The notes beneath the pieces are model-generated. The model saw nothing but the letters and a program-made list of their open reading frames with translations, ran no database searches and was not told the origin of the DNA. Shown piece after piece: positions 11,874 to 21,749 of a stretch of DNA of 64,000 nucleotides. Source of the stretch: Nocardioides phosphati (GTDB lineage: Bacteria; Actinomycetota; Actinomycetes; Propionibacteriales; Nocardioidaceae). The stretch lies in contig NZ_BMNI01000003.1 of NCBI RefSeq assembly GCF_014646375.1, forward strand, positions 69,668 to 133,667, written 5' to 3'. The translations under genes and the position numbers were made by a program. Numbering within the stretch: position 1 is the stretch's first letter; the number at the start of each line of letters is the position of its first letter.

Positions 11874-13004
11874 TCAGGAGAGCAGGCGGCGCGGCATCAG
11901 CAGGTAGCGGAAGCCGGCGGAGCCCTCCGACTTGCCGCTGATGACGACGGGCTTGCTCGACTGCGTGAACGCGAGCTCGACGACCGGCTCCTCGATGGCG
12001 CCGAGCCCGTCGAGGAGGAACGCCGGGTTGAAGCCCGTCGTGATGTCCTCGCCGGTGATCTCGGCCGCGAGGGCCTCGCTGGCCTGGGCGTCCTCACCCG
12101 AGCCGGCCTCGAGGGTCAGCACGCCGTCGGAGAACGCCATCTGGATCGCGGTGTTGCGCTCGGCGACGAGAGCGACGCGCTTGACCGACTCGATCAGCTG
12201 CGCCTTGTCGACCACGGCGACGGTCTGGTGCTCGCTGGGGAAGAGGCTGCGGACCTTGGGGAACTCACCGTCGAGCAGGCGCGTCGTCGTACGCCGCACA
12301 CCGCCGCCGACCTGGCCCTCGAAGCCGATGATGCCGTCGCCGGTGCCCGAGGCGGAGAGCGCGATGGTGATCTGGCTGCCTGCGGTGAGCGACTTGGCCG
12401 TGTCGGCGAGCACCTTCGCCGGGACCAGCGCGGCCGCGGACTCGTCGGGCGTGTGCGGGTGCCAGACCAGCTCGCGGTGCGAGAGGCGGAAGCGGTCGGT
12501 GGCGAGCAGGTTGACCGACTCGCCCTCGATCTCGATGCGGACACCGGTGAGCACCGGGAGCATGTCGTCGCGACCGGCCGCGGTGACCGCCTGGCTGACC
12601 GCCTGGGCGAAGGCGTCGGAGGAGACCGTGCCCGTCGCGGCCGGCATGTCCGGCAGGCTCGGGTAGTCCTCGACCGGCATGGTCTGCAGCGAGAAGCGGG
12701 CCGAGCCACACGTGAGCGTCACCCGCGAGCCGTCGAGGATCACGTCGACCGGCTTGGCGGGCAGGTTGCGGCAGATGTCGGCGAGCAGCCGGCCGCTGAC
12801 CAGGGCGGTGCCCTCGTCGGCGACCTCGGCGTTGAGCGTGGCCCGCGCGGAGGTCTCGTAGTCGAAGGTCGAGAGGACCAGGCCTTCCTGGCCGGCCTCG
12901 ATGAGCAGGCCGGCGAGGACCGGGACGCTCGGACGCACGGGCAGGGAGCGCGCGGCCCAGGCCACTGCGTCGGCGAGGGCGTCGCGCTCGATGCGGAACT
13001 TCAC
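11874..13004 (-). CDS. dnaN: DNA polymerase III beta clamp
   Basis: This 376-residue sliding clamp consists of three similar domains, with recognisable KFRIERDALADAVAWAARSL at the start, the FEGQVGGGVRRTTTRLLDGEFP segment in the middle, and the terminal YLLMPRRL that forms the partner-binding groove. The GTG at 13004 follows GGAGG by ten bases; an earlier in-frame start would add 16 atypical residues. The 454-base gap upstream, before dnaA, carries DnaA boxes. Confidence 0.97.
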   Translation of the reverse strand: MKFRIERDALADAVAWAARSLPVRPSVPVLAGLLIEAGQEGLVLSTFDYETSARATLNAEVADEGTALVSGRLLADICRNLPAKPVDVILDGSRVTLTCGSARFSLQTMPVEDYPSLPDMPAATGTVSSDAFAQAVSQAVTAAGRDDMLPVLTGVRIEIEGESVNLLATDRFRLSHRELVWHPHTPDESAAALVPAKVLADTAKSLTAGSQITIALSASGTGDGIIGFEGQVGGGVRRTTTRLLDGEFPKVRSLFPSEHQTVAVVDKAQLIESVKRVALVAERNTAIQMAFSDGVLTLEAGSGEDAQASEALAAEITGEDITTGFNPAFLLDGLGAIEEPVVELAFTQSSKPVVISGKSEGSAGFRYLLMPRRLLS

Positions 13005-13458
13005 GTCTCTTCTGCCTCCGTGCAGGGGGAATGACAAGTCTGGACTGAGCATCCTGCCATGCGCCCAGAGCGATCGGGAGGCCGCTACGGAACCTGTGGT
13101 TTGCCGAGGGCTCTCGAGAGGTGCGGGCGGAGGGAGGTTCTCCCCAGCTTGCCGGCCGGATGTCGTTGCACGGTCGATGGGTGCTTGATAGGTCTCATCG
13201 TTGTCGTAGGTTCGGTGGAAACTGTGGACAACTGTTGTTCCTGCAGGTCAGAGGGCCATTTCAAGTGCACAGCCCCTGTGCGCTGGCACGGCACAGACGG
13301 CACCTGCCTGTGGTTTCGCCCGTGCCCTGTGCGCTGTTCCCACAGTTGTCCACAGATCACTCATTTGTGATTCGGACCTGGAACGACAGGAGTTCCACAG
13401 CCTCGAGGGCCGTGGAACTCCGTGTCATTCGGTGCTCGACGCTGTCCGGGGAGCGGGA
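13005..13458. other. dnaA-dnaN intergenic region, candidate oriC
   Basis: This 454-base gap has no convincing gene. It contains two perfect actinobacterial DnaA boxes in opposite orientation, TGTGGACAA at 13223-13231 and TTGTCCACA at 13346-13354, plus several short CCACAG/CTGTGG remnants. The dnaA-dnaN gap is the known origin site in Streptomyces and Mycobacterium. A second box cluster exists upstream of dnaA, so the exact origin is not settled by sequence alone. Confidence 0.55.
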
Positions 13459-14883
13459 TCAGCCGGCCCGCGTCTGCATCTTGATGCGGTTGGTCAGCTC
13501 GGAGACCTGGTTGAACACGGCCCGTCGCTCGGCGAGCAGGTCCTTGATCTTCCGGTCGGCGTACATGACCGTCGTGTGGTCGCGACCGCCGAACTCGCGA
13601 CCGATCTGGGGCAGCGACATGTTGGTCAGCTCGCGGCAGAGGTACATCGCGATCTGTCGTCCGGTCACCAGGTGCCGGCCGCGGCTCGGACCGGTCAGCT
13701 CGTCGATGGTGACGCCGAAGTACGCCGCCGTCTGGGCGATGATCTGCGCCGCGGTGATGTCGGGCTCGCCGCCCTCGGGCATGAGGTCCTTGAGCACGAT
13801 CTCGGCCAGGGTCATGTCGACCTCCTGGCGGTTGAGGTTGGCGAACGCGGTGACGCGGATCAGCGCACCCTCGAGCTCGCGGATGTTGGTCTGCACCTTC
13901 GAGGCGATGAACTCGAGGACCTCCGGCGGAGCGGTCAGCCGGTCCATCGCCGCCTTCTTGCGAAGGATCGCGATGCGGGTCTCGAGGTCAGGGGCCTGGA
14001 CGTCGGTGATCAGGCCCCACTCGAACCGGCTGCGGAGCCGGTCCTCGAGCGCCTCGAGCCGCTTGGGGGCGCGGTCGGAGGTGAGGACGATCTGCTTGTT
14101 GGCGTTGTGGAGCGCGTTGAAGGTGTGGAAGAACTCCTCCTGCGTCTGCTCCTTGCCCTCGAGGAACTGGATGTCGTCGATCAGCAGGACGTCGATGTCG
14201 CGGTAGCGCTTCTGGAACTGGCCCTGCTTGCCGTTCTGGATCGAGTTGATGAAGTCGTTGGTGAACTCCTCGCTCGACACGTAGCGGACCTTCGCCCCGG
14301 TGTAGAGGGAGCGGACGTAGTGGCCGATGGCGTGGAGCAGGTGCGTCTTCCCCAGACCCGAGTCGCCGTAGATCATCAGCGGGTTGTACGCCTTGCCCGG
14401 CGCCTCGGCGACCGCGACGGCCGCCGCGTGAGGGAAGCGGTTGGACGAGCCGATGACGAAGCTCTCGAAGACGTACTTGGGGTTGAGCCGGGTCTCGAGC
14501 GCACTCGGCGCCTCACTTGTCGACGTGTCGACATATCGATCCATCGACTGCGGTACGACGGCGGGGCGCTCGGGCTCGACGGCGTGACGGCCCTGCGCGG
14601 AGACCTCGTCGGCGCTGATGCCGTGATCGAGCTGCGGGTTGACCGTCACCGCGATCCGGATGTTGGTGCCGAACGCCTCGGAGAGCGAGTCCTCGAGGCG
14701 GGTGCGCAGGCGGCCCTCGAGCTGGGTCCGCGTGAAGTCGTTGGGGACGGCGATGATCGCCGTGGTCTCGTGGAGGGTGACGGGCTCACTGGTGCTGAGC
14801 CAGGCCCGCTGGTTGGGCTGGAGATCGCTGACGAGGTTGCGCCAGACGGTCGCCAGGTCAGGACTGGCCTGGGAGTTCTCCAC
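13459..14883 (-). CDS. dnaA: Chromosomal replication initiator DnaA
   Basis: This 474-residue AAA+ initiator has an N-terminal interaction domain (residues 1-85), a variable linker, Walker A GDSGLGKT at 173-180, Walker B LLIDDIQF and the domain IV DNA-binding signature GRDHTTVMYADRKI near the end. The GTG at 14883 gives the usual actinobacterial length; AAGGG lies ten bases before it. The upstream leader contains an 8-bp hairpin (GACGACCG 14909-14916 with CGGTCGTC 14924-14931). Confidence 0.97.
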   Translation of the reverse strand: MENSQASPDLATVWRNLVSDLQPNQRAWLSTSEPVTLHETTAIIAVPNDFTRTQLEGRLRTRLEDSLSEAFGTNIRIAVTVNPQLDHGISADEVSAQGRHAVEPERPAVVPQSMDRYVDTSTSEAPSALETRLNPKYVFESFVIGSSNRFPHAAAVAVAEAPGKAYNPLMIYGDSGLGKTHLLHAIGHYVRSLYTGAKVRYVSSEEFTNDFINSIQNGKQGQFQKRYRDIDVLLIDDIQFLEGKEQTQEEFFHTFNALHNANKQIVLTSDRAPKRLEALEDRLRSRFEWGLITDVQAPDLETRIAILRKKAAMDRLTAPPEVLEFIASKVQTNIRELEGALIRVTAFANLNRQEVDMTLAEIVLKDLMPEGGEPDITAAQIIAQTAAYFGVTIDELTGPSRGRHLVTGRQIAMYLCRELTNMSLPQIGREFGGRDHTTVMYADRKIKDLLAERRAVFNQVSELTNRIKMQTRAG

Positions 14884-15431
14884 TATGCGTCGACCCTTCA
14901 CCTCGTGGGACGACCGCCCCATACGGTCGTCTGCGTCACATTCGTGCCCGGTCGACCGTGGGGTCGATCCGGGCGGCACTGCGTTCCACAACTTTATCCA
15001 CAGGTTGTGGGGATTGCCCACGGGGTGTGGATGAAGCTGTCCGGAACCCCCTCCGGACCCGGGGTATGGATGCTGTTCGTGCAGGTCAGAGCGGTTTTCG
15101 GTGATCCACATGACCCACGTCACACGTGCTCCGCCGACCGGCGTACGGCGCGTGTCCGCCCCCCGGCCAGGCAGTGAACGTAACCCGCAGACGAGGGCGC
15201 CAGCAAGGGTTCATCCACAGGTGGGGGCGTCGGTGGTTTGACCCCCTGATCCGGCCTCCCGTACCGTTGCTCAGTCTGCCCGGTGTCGACCGGTGCCGCA
15301 TGTCCACGAGACACCCGCATCCTGCGGGTGTGTGCGTGGGTGGGCGGTGCCAGCCGAACTCAAGCTGCCTCTGCCGACACACCGGACGTGGACTATCCCT
15401 GGAATCAATTCCCCGCATCGGAGAAGCAGTC
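14884..15431. other. dnaA-rpmH divergent region with DnaA boxes
   Basis: This 548-base spacer lies between divergent dnaA and rpmH and must hold both promoters. It contains DnaA-box-like 9-mers: TTATCCACA at 14994-15002 (canonical), TGTGGATGA at 15026-15034, TGATCCACA at 15102-15110 and TCATCCACA at 15211-15219. These may autoregulate dnaA or form part of the origin. No gene was recognised here; open frames in the region are not conserved-looking. Confidence 0.5.
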
Positions 15432-15569
15432 GTGAGCAAGCGCACCTACCAGCCGAACAACCGTCGCCGTCACAAGAAGCACGGTTTCCGCCTTCGCATG
15501 CGCACCCGCGCCGGCCGCGCCATCCTGTCCGCGCGCCGCAGCAAGGGCCGCAAGCAGATCGCCGTCTGA
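15432..15569 (+). CDS. rpmH: 50S ribosomal protein L34
   Basis: This 45-residue very basic protein begins with [20 protein letters not shown] and ends with [11 protein letters not shown], the full L34 pattern. It starts at GTG with GGAGAAG upstream. It is the first gene of the rightward operon with rnpA and yidC, as in nearly all bacteria. Confidence 0.98.
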   Translation: MSKRTYQPNNRRRHKKHGFRLRMRTRAGRAILSARRSKGRKQIAV

Positions 15570-15603
15570 GCCCACTTCGGGTCCGCTGCGGTTCTGATCC
15601 GTC

Positions 15604-15942
15604 TTGTTGCCCCGGGAGCACCGGCTCGTCGCTGGTGAGGACTTCCGGAAGGCAACGCGGCAGGGCCGTCGAGCCGGCACACGCACCTTGGTCGCCCATC
15701 TCTGGGTGACCGACGGGGGCGGGTCGCCGGCTCGTGTCGGATTCGTGGTGAGCAAGGCCGTCGGCCCTGCTGTCATCCGCAACCGCGTGAAGCGCCGGCT
15801 GCGACACCTGGCCCGGGAACGACTGAAGTCGCTCCCGGGCTCTGCTGTGCTCGTGGTCCGTGCGCTGCCGTCCGCGGCCGATGCGTCGTACGACGACCTC
15901 GGCCGCGATCTCGACGCTGCGCTGGAGCGGATCGGGCGATGA
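15604..15942 (+). CDS. rnpA: Ribonuclease P protein component
   Basis: This 112-residue basic protein assists the RNase P RNA in trimming tRNA 5' ends. It has the usual opening LPREHRL and the RNR signature [16 protein letters not shown]. The start is a rare TTG, at 15604 or 15607; both give the expected LPRE opening. Its stop overlaps the yidD ATG. Confidence 0.96.
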   Translation: MLPREHRLVAGEDFRKATRQGRRAGTRTLVAHLWVTDGGGSPARVGFVVSKAVGPAVIRNRVKRRLRHLARERLKSLPGSAVLVVRALPSAADASYDDLGRDLDAALERIGR

Positions 15943-16187
15943 AGTACGTCCTGATCGGGTTCCTCAAGCTCTATCGGATCGTCATCAGTCCGCTCTACGG
16001 CCAGGTCTGCCGCTACCACCCCAGCTGCTCGGCGTACGCCCTCGAGGCGGTGCAGAAGCACGGGAGTGTCCGTGGCAGCTGGCTCGCACTCCGGCGTCTC
16101 GGCCGCTGCCACCCCTGGGCAGCCGGCGGCTACGACCCGGTGCCCCCCACTCGTTCTGCACCCTCCGCCCCCATTCAAGGAGCTTGA
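15939..16187 (+). CDS. yidD: Membrane protein insertion efficiency factor YidD
   Basis: This 82-residue protein has an N-terminal amphipathic helix and the conserved segment [20 protein letters not shown] followed by Tyr-Ala and the HPW motif in [15 protein letters not shown]. The three cysteines are those of the family. It overlaps rnpA by four bases and abuts yidC, which it helps in inserting membrane proteins. Confidence 0.95.
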   Translation: MKYVLIGFLKLYRIVISPLYGQVCRYHPSCSAYALEAVQKHGSVRGSWLALRRLGRCHPWAAGGYDPVPPTRSAPSAPIQGA

Positions 16188-17153
16188 GTGTCCATCTTCG
16201 GTGCTATCGGCAGCTTCATCATGACGCCGCTCTACTACCTCATCTCGATCGTGCTCGTCGGAGCTCACAAGGTCTGGGGACAGATCTTCGATCCCTCCAG
16301 CGGCGCGGCTTGGGCCCTGTCGATCGTCACCCTCACCGTGGTGATCCGCGCAGCCCTGATCCCGCTCTTCGTGAAGCAGATCAAGGCCTCGCGCAACATG
16401 CAGCTGCTGCAGCCCCAGGTGAAGGAGCTGCAGAAGAAGTACGGCCACGACCGCGAGAAGCTCACGCAGGAGACGATGAAGCTGTACAAGGACGCGGGCA
16501 CCAACCCGTTCGCCTCGTGCCTGCCCATCCTGCTGCAGATGCCGATCTTCCTGTCCCTCTTCCGCCTGCTCGACCACGCGGCGAAGAACCAGCAGGGCAA
16601 GGGAATCCTGACGGACGCCCAGGCGACGCAGCTCTATCACGCGAAGCTCTTCGGCGTTCAGATCTCGAAGACGTTCAACGGCGCTCACGGTGACCACGGC
16701 ATCCAGATCATGGCGCTGACGCTCGTCATCGCCATGCTGGTCACCACGTTCACGACGCAGCGCCAGCTGATGAGCAAGAACATGCCGAAGTCGGCCATGG
16801 AGGGCCCGTACGCGCAGCAGCAGAAGATCCTGCTGTACGTCCTCCCGCTGGTCTTCGCGATCGGCGGCGTCGCCTTCCCGATCGGCGTCCTGATCTACTG
16901 GACGGTTTCGAACCTCTGGACGATGGGCCAGCAGTTCTACGTCATCCGCAACAACCCGGTCCCCGGTACGCCGGCGGCCGAGGCCAAGGCGAAGCGTGAC
17001 GCGCACAAGGCGGCCCGCCACGGCGGCGTCGTGGCGACGACGACCGTCGTCGAGGAGCAGGCGCCCGAGGCTCCGGCTCCCACCCGTCAGCAGCCCAAGA
17101 AGCAGACGCGCGAGCAGCGCAAGAAGAACCGCCCGCAGGGAGAGCAGAAGTGA
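16188..17153 (+). CDS. yidC: Membrane protein insertase YidC/Oxa1
   Basis: This 321-residue insertase lacks the large periplasmic domain of proteobacterial YidC, as expected in Gram-positives. It has five membrane segments, the first at about residues 5-30, a charged cytoplasmic hairpin (QPQVKELQKKYGHDREKL) and the conserved TNPFASCLPILLQMPIF. The last 60 residues are basic and Pro/Gln-rich, typical of a ribosome-binding tail. It starts at GTG directly after yidD. Confidence 0.96.
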   Translation: MSIFGAIGSFIMTPLYYLISIVLVGAHKVWGQIFDPSSGAAWALSIVTLTVVIRAALIPLFVKQIKASRNMQLLQPQVKELQKKYGHDREKLTQETMKLYKDAGTNPFASCLPILLQMPIFLSLFRLLDHAAKNQQGKGILTDAQATQLYHAKLFGVQISKTFNGAHGDHGIQIMALTLVIAMLVTTFTTQRQLMSKNMPKSAMEGPYAQQQKILLYVLPLVFAIGGVAFPIGVLIYWTVSNLWTMGQQFYVIRNNPVPGTPAAEAKAKRDAHKAARHGGVVATTTVVEEQAPEAPAPTRQQPKKQTREQRKKNRPQGEQK

Positions 17154-17674
17154 GCGACGAGACGACCACCGAGACGACCGAGACCACGGTGACCGAGACG
17201 GCGACCCGCCCGAGTCGCGTCGAGCGCCTCGAGAACGAGGGCGACATCGCTGCCGACTACCTCGAGGAGCTCCTGGACATCGCCGACCTGGACGGCGATC
17301 TGGACATGGACGTCGAGGGCGACCGCGCCGCGGTCTCGATCGTGGGCGCGGACCTGAGCCAGCTCGTGGGTGCGAAGGGCGAGGTGCTGGACGCCCTGCA
17401 GGAGCTCACCCGCCTTGCCGTCTACCGCGAGACCGGCGAGCGCTCGCGCCTCATGCTCGACATCAGCGGCTACCGCGCGCGCCAGCGCGAGGACCTGATC
17501 AAGGTCGCCGAGAAGGCCGTCGCCGAGGCGAAGGAGACCGGTGCTCCTGTCTCGCTCAAGGCGATGTCGCCGTTCGAGCGGAAGGTCGTCCACGACGCCG
17601 TGGCGGCCGCTGGGCTGAACTCGGAGTCTGAGGGCGTCGAGCCGCGCCGCTACGTCGTCGTTCTGCCCGCCTGA
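17150..17674 (+). CDS. khpB: KhpB/Jag RNA-binding protein (KH and R3H domains)
   Basis: This 174-residue protein has an acidic Thr/Glu-rich N-terminus, a KH-like domain with the GAKGEVLDALQELTRLAVYRE loop, and a C-terminal R3H domain (MSPFERKVVHDAV...GLNSESEGVEPRRYVVV). It binds RNA and affects cell division and wall synthesis in other Gram-positives. The GTG start overlaps the yidC stop (GTGA). Confidence 0.93.
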   Translation: MSDETTTETTETTVTETATRPSRVERLENEGDIAADYLEELLDIADLDGDLDMDVEGDRAAVSIVGADLSQLVGAKGEVLDALQELTRLAVYRETGERSRLMLDISGYRARQREDLIKVAEKAVAEAKETGAPVSLKAMSPFERKVVHDAVAAAGLNSESEGVEPRRYVVVLPA

Positions 17675-17688
17675 GAGGCTCGACTTCC

Positions 17689-18438
17689 GTGAACGACGTT
17701 TCACGTGAAACACCCCCCGCGCTGCCCGAGGCCCCGGCCTCTGCGCGGGGGGTGTTCTCATCTGACCGCCTCACCCTCATCCAGCGGTACGCCGAGTCGC
17801 TGGCGACCGATGGAGTGACCCGCGGACTGATCGGCCCTCGGGAGGTCCCGCGCCTGTGGGAGCGCCACCTCCTCAACTGCGGTGCGCTCGCTGAGCTGTT
17901 GCCGCAGGAGAGCTCGGTGGCTGACATCGGCAGCGGAGCCGGTCTCCCCGGCCTGGTTCTTGCCATTGCCCGGCCCGATCTCCGCCTGACCCTGATCGAG
18001 CCCCTCCTCCGTCGGACGACGTACCTCCAGGAGGTCGTCGACGAGTTGGGCCTGACGAATGTCGTCGTGGTGCGAGGCAAGGCCGACGTGCTCCATGGCA
18101 AGGAGCGCTTCGACGTCGTGACGTCGCGCGCTGTCGCTCCGCTGGAGCGCCTGCTGACCTGGTCGATGCCGCTTGTGGCGCCGACCGGTGCTCTTGTTGC
18201 TTTGAAGGGCAGCGCGATCGTTGACGAGATCGAGGAAGCGCGACCGGTGCTCCGCGCCTTCGGGTGCGCAGAGCCGGAGGTCCTTCCGGTCGGCGAGGGC
18301 CTGATCCCGGAGCCGACGCTGGCTGTGCGGATCGCGTGGGCGGACCCGGCGCGGGCGCGGGTTGTTCCGCGGGTGGCGTCGGCCTCCGGGCCGCGCAAGG
18401 CGAACGGCGCGGCCAAGCGACGGTCCCGCCGCAGCTGA
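17689..18438 (+). CDS. rsmG: 16S rRNA (guanine-527-N7)-methyltransferase
   Basis: This 249-residue methyltransferase has the SAM-binding loop ADIGSGAGLPG at about residues 78-88 and the conserved VTSRAVAPLERLLTW. The N-terminal 22 residues and the basic C-terminal tail are extensions. The start region contains a perfect parS site that is translated as VSRET, so the partition site is part of the coding sequence. A strong hairpin follows the stop codon. Confidence 0.95.
   Translation: MNDVSRETPPALPEAPASARGVFSSDRLTLIQRYAESLATDGVTRGLIGPREVPRLWERHLLNCGALAELLPQESSVADIGSGAGLPGLVLAIARPDLRLTLIEPLLRRTTYLQEVVDELGLTNVVVVRGKADVLHGKERFDVVTSRAVAPLERLLTWSMPLVAPTGALVALKGSAIVDEIEEARPVLRAFGCAEPEVLPVGEGLIPEPTLAVRIAWADPARARVVPRVASASGPRKANGAAKRRSRRS
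17698..17711. other. parS site 1
   Basis: A perfect GTTTCACGTGAAAC palindrome, the ParB binding site. It lies inside codons 4-8 of rsmG, about 2.8 kb from dnaA. Confidence 0.95.
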
Positions 18439-18448
18439 TGTTTCAGGT

Positions 18449-18490
18449 GGAACGCCCCGTTGACAGCACTTGCTGTCGACGGGGCGTTCC
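18449..18490. terminator. Long hairpin after rsmG
   Basis: GGAACGCCCCGT pairs with ACGGGGCGTTCC and, inside it, GACAGCA pairs with TGCTGTC, giving a nearly perfect 20-bp stem with a tiny loop. There is no T-run, which is common for actinobacterial terminators. It closes the rpmH-rsmG transcription unit. Confidence 0.8.
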
Positions 18491-18738
18491 TGCGTTCTGC
18501 TGAAGGCGGCGGAAGCCGTGGGTGACCATCGACGCATCGCCCGCGTCCTGCCCGCGCTGGGGGTATGTGGGAGGAGCGAGCGGGCCGGCGTGGTCGAGTG
18601 ACGGTCTGGAGTGATGGGCTGAGCTGTGCCCGGACGGCATCGGCCCTCCCTGCCGGGCGGGTAGTCGCCCGGAGGCGCGACGCGATGGGTCGACTTGCTG
18701 AGGCGCGGCGAGGCGGGTTGGCCTCGGCTGCGCCGCCG

Positions 18739-18752
18739 GTTTCACGTGAAAC
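18739..18752. other. parS site 2
   Basis: A perfect GTTTCACGTGAAAC in the gene-free region between rsmG and parA. Confidence 0.95.
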
Positions 18753-18987
18753 GCCCGACCGTTCGTCGGCGGGTGCGTCGATGGGCTCGCCATGTCGGCG
18801 CATGTCGCCCGGGTGCGCTGTCGCTTCCGGTGGGCCGGTCGCCCTTCATCCGTAGCCCCTGTGTGGCGAAGTTCCGCTGGCAGAGGCCGGGGAGTCGCTG
18901 TGACTGGTCTGGTTCATGGCGGATCGGCCAGCGGGCGGCTGCGCCGGCACGGCGCGCCAAGGACCGGCGACGGGTCGTCCTCAGCAG

Positions 18988-19001
18988 GTTTCACGTGAAA
19001 C
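18988..19001. other. parS site 3
   Basis: A perfect GTTTCACGTGAAAC, 249 bases after site 2, in the same gene-free region. Confidence 0.95.
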
Positions 19002-19591
19002 CGACCTTGGGAGCGCACCGCGCACCCACTAGGGCCAGGCGTCGCCGAGGGGAGCCGTGGCGTGCCTAGCTCGCGTGACTGCTGCCCTAGTGACTGCGTT
19101 CGCGGGGGTTGCGGTGCTTGTGCGTGTGCCCCGTGCCCGAGGTCGCGGCGAGTCAGGGCGGCGCGAGCATCCGGATCGAAGCCGCTGGCAGGCGATTGAT
19201 CCGGGCCGTGCAGTACTGGGGAAGCGGTCCTTCGGCGCGAACTGCGATGAGTCGCACGGAGCCCCCGAGGCGTTGCCGCCCTGGATGGTCACTCGACGGT
19301 GGCCGCTCGGGGCGGCAGGGTTGGTACGGAAGTCGTGGTCCGTTGGTCGGGTGTGATTCTCGTCGGTCTCGCGGGTCGGGCGAACTGTGGAGGGCAGGTA
19401 GCAGGAGCCGATCAGGTGCCGGTAGTTTTGGCCTCTCGCGCAGGTCCTTCGGGATGCTGCGCGACGCACGATCATCCCTTGCGAAGGTGTGGGCGTCGCC
19501 GCGGTCTGATCAGGTTTTCCACCGGTGATCGGGACTCGCTGAGCGTGGCCATCCACAGGTAAGGGTCATTCATCCACAGGAAGAGGACCTC

Positions 19592-20560
19592 GTGGTTTCA
19601 CGTGAAACGGGCCAGGGATTCGTCGTCCGAACGGCTGCGGACCTGGCTGACGCCGGGCCGACGTTCGCCGAGGAGACGACGCCGCTGGCACGAGCAGCGG
19701 AGCACATCGTGCTCGCGCGGCAAGGTGCGATGGAGCGGCCGGCAATGGCACGACCGCAGCGCACGCGCGTGATGGTGGTGGCCAACCAGAAGGGTGGCGT
19801 CGGCAAGACGACATCCACGGTCAACCTTGCGGCTGCGCTCGCGCAGCTGGGCCAGAGGGTTCTCGTCATCGATCTCGACCCCCAGGGCAACGCATCCACC
19901 GCGCTCAACATCGAGCACCGTCGTGGCGTGCCGTCGACGTACGACCTGCTGGTCAACGAGGACAAGCTCGCGGACGTCATGCAGCCGTGCCCGGACCAGG
20001 CGGGCCTGTGGGTCGTGCCGGCGACGATCGACCTCGCGGGCGCGGAGATCGAGCTCGTCTCGATCGTCGCGCGGGAGAGCCGTCTGCAGAAGGCGATCGC
20101 GGCCCACGAGTGGGTCGGCACTGCGGAGGTGGCGGGGGAGGACCGGTTCGACTACGTCCTGGTCGACTGCCCGCCCTCGCTCGGCCTGCTCACCCTCAAC
20201 GCACTCGTCGCCGGCGAGGAGATGGTCATCCCGATCCAGGCGGAGTACTACGCGCTCGAGGGCCTCGGCATGCTGCTCGAGACCGTGGAGATGGTGAAGA
20301 AGCACCTCAACCAGCGGCTCGAGGTCTCGACGATCCTCCTCACCATGTACGACGCCCGCACCCGCCTCGCCTCGAACGTCGCGGAGGAGGTGCGCGAGCA
20401 CTTCGGCGACACGGTGCTCAAGACCTACATCCCGCGTTCGGTGCGCGTCTCGGAGGCCCCGTCGTACAGCCAGACCGTCATGACGTACGACCCCGGCTCG
20501 CCCGGTGCCCTCTCGTACCTCGAGGCCGCCCGTGAGATGGCGAAGAAGGGAGTCCAGTGA
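19592..20560 (+). CDS. parA: Chromosome partition ATPase ParA (Soj)
   Basis: This 322-residue ParA/MinD-type ATPase has the deviant Walker A motif KGGVGKTT at residues 67-74, the signature [12 protein letters not shown] and the switch region [20 protein letters not shown]. The first 55 residues are an extension whose beginning MVSRET is translated from a parS site. The GTG at 19592 is preceded by GGAAGAGGA. It works with ParB to separate chromosome origins. Confidence 0.96.
   Translation: MVSRETGQGFVVRTAADLADAGPTFAEETTPLARAAEHIVLARQGAMERPAMARPQRTRVMVVANQKGGVGKTTSTVNLAAALAQLGQRVLVIDLDPQGNASTALNIEHRRGVPSTYDLLVNEDKLADVMQPCPDQAGLWVVPATIDLAGAEIELVSIVARESRLQKAIAAHEWVGTAEVAGEDRFDYVLVDCPPSLGLLTLNALVAGEEMVIPIQAEYYALEGLGMLLETVEMVKKHLNQRLEVSTILLTMYDARTRLASNVAEEVREHFGDTVLKTYIPRSVRVSEAPSYSQTVMTYDPGSPGALSYLEAAREMAKKGVQ
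19595..19608. other. parS site 4
   Basis: A perfect GTTTCACGTGAAAC occupying codons 2-6 of parA. Confidence 0.95.
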
Positions 20561-21669
20561 TGAGCCAGCCGCAGCGACGAGGTCTGGGCCGTGGCCTGGG
20601 TGCACTGATCCCGACTGCACCGGCGGATGAGGCCGAGGCCGGCGCGGCCCCCGCGACGCCGTCGGTGACCCCTGGAGCGTCGAACGGGTCCTCGGCGGGC
20701 AACGGGTCCGGCGTTTCCCTCCCGGGCGCTCCTGCCGGCTCCCAGCGCCCCGATGGTGCGACCAGTGGCACCAGTTCGGCGCTCAAGGGCACGGCTAGCG
20801 CTTCGTCCGTCGGACATGCCCCCGCGCAGGCCGTGGCTGGGGGAGCGATCGAGACGGGTGCCTACTTCGCCGAGCTCCCGATCAAGCAGATCGTCCCCAA
20901 CCAGTGGCAGCCGCGGCAGGTCTTCGAGGAGGAGGCGCTCGCGGAGCTGGTGCACTCGATCCGTGAGATCGGCCTGCTCCAGCCGATCGTCGTCCGCAAG
21001 ACCGGCGAGGACGCCTACGAGCTGATCATGGGCGAGCGCCGCTGGCGCGCGTCGCAGGAGGCCGGCCTCGAGGCGATCCCCGCGATCGTCCGGCAGACCG
21101 AGGACGACGACATGCTCCGGGACGCGCTCCTGGAGAACCTGCACCGATCGCAGCTCAACCCGCTCGAGGAGGCTGCCGCCTACCGCCAGCTGCTCGACGA
21201 CTTCGGCTGCACGCACGACGAGCTCGCCGGCCGGATCGGCCGCTCCCGCCCGCAGATCAGCAACACCCTGCGTCTGCTCAAGCTCTCGCCCGCCGTCCAG
21301 CGCCGCGTCGCGGCCGGCGTGCTGTCGGCGGGCCACGCGCGCTCGCTGCTCGCGGTCGAGGACCCTGAGGTCCAGGACCGGCTCGCGCAGCGGGTCGTCG
21401 CCGAGGGCATCAGCGTGCGCGGCCTCGAGGAGATCGTGGCCGTGGGTGACCACGGTGGCCGTGGACCGCAGCGGACGCAGCGGGCGAAGCCGCACGCGCC
21501 TGGCCTGACCGAGATCTCGGACAGGCTCAGCGACCGCTTCGAGACGCGGGTGAAGGTCGAGCTCGGCAAGGCCAAGGGCCGGATCACGGTCGAGTTCGCC
21601 ACGCTCGAGGACCTCAAGCGGATCACCGAGATCATGGATCCGCGCAACCGGCACGACCGCGTGATCTGA
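20560..21669 (+). CDS. parB: Chromosome partition protein ParB (Spo0J)
   Basis: This 369-residue CTP-dependent clamp loads at parS. It begins with the ParA-stimulating peptide [13 protein letters not shown], then has a 75-residue Gly/Ser/Ala linker, the CTPase motif GERRWRA at 158-164, the helix-turn-helix region ([19 protein letters not shown]) and a C-terminal dimer domain. The ATG at 20560 overlaps the parA stop (TGATG). Confidence 0.96.
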   Translation: MSQPQRRGLGRGLGALIPTAPADEAEAGAAPATPSVTPGASNGSSAGNGSGVSLPGAPAGSQRPDGATSGTSSALKGTASASSVGHAPAQAVAGGAIETGAYFAELPIKQIVPNQWQPRQVFEEEALAELVHSIREIGLLQPIVVRKTGEDAYELIMGERRWRASQEAGLEAIPAIVRQTEDDDMLRDALLENLHRSQLNPLEEAAAYRQLLDDFGCTHDELAGRIGRSRPQISNTLRLLKLSPAVQRRVAAGVLSAGHARSLLAVEDPEVQDRLAQRVVAEGISVRGLEEIVAVGDHGGRGPQRTQRAKPHAPGLTEISDRLSDRFETRVKVELGKAKGRITVEFATLEDLKRITEIMDPRNRHDRVI

Positions 21670-21749
21670 CGGACCAGCACGCACGGACTCGGCCCGCTGG
21701 GCCAAGGTGCGGTCGGTAAGCCGACAAGGCGATATGTCGACAAAGCGAC

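Larger units (their letters stand above)
18491..19591. other. Gene-free stretch upstream of parA
   Basis: About 1.1 kb without a convincing gene. Open frames on both strands are short, Arg- and Ser-rich and lack ribosome sites. Two perfect parS sites lie inside and a third is at the parA start. Close to parA are CCATCCACA (19549-19557) and TCATCCACA (19570-19578), which resemble DnaA boxes. The stretch may be a partition-complex loading region rather than coding DNA. Confidence 0.6.

Noticed and set aside
18565..19528. Several open frames of 90-140 residues between rsmG and parA
   Set aside because: They are Arg/Ser/Gly-rich, overlap each other on both strands, lack ribosome sites and resemble no protein family.
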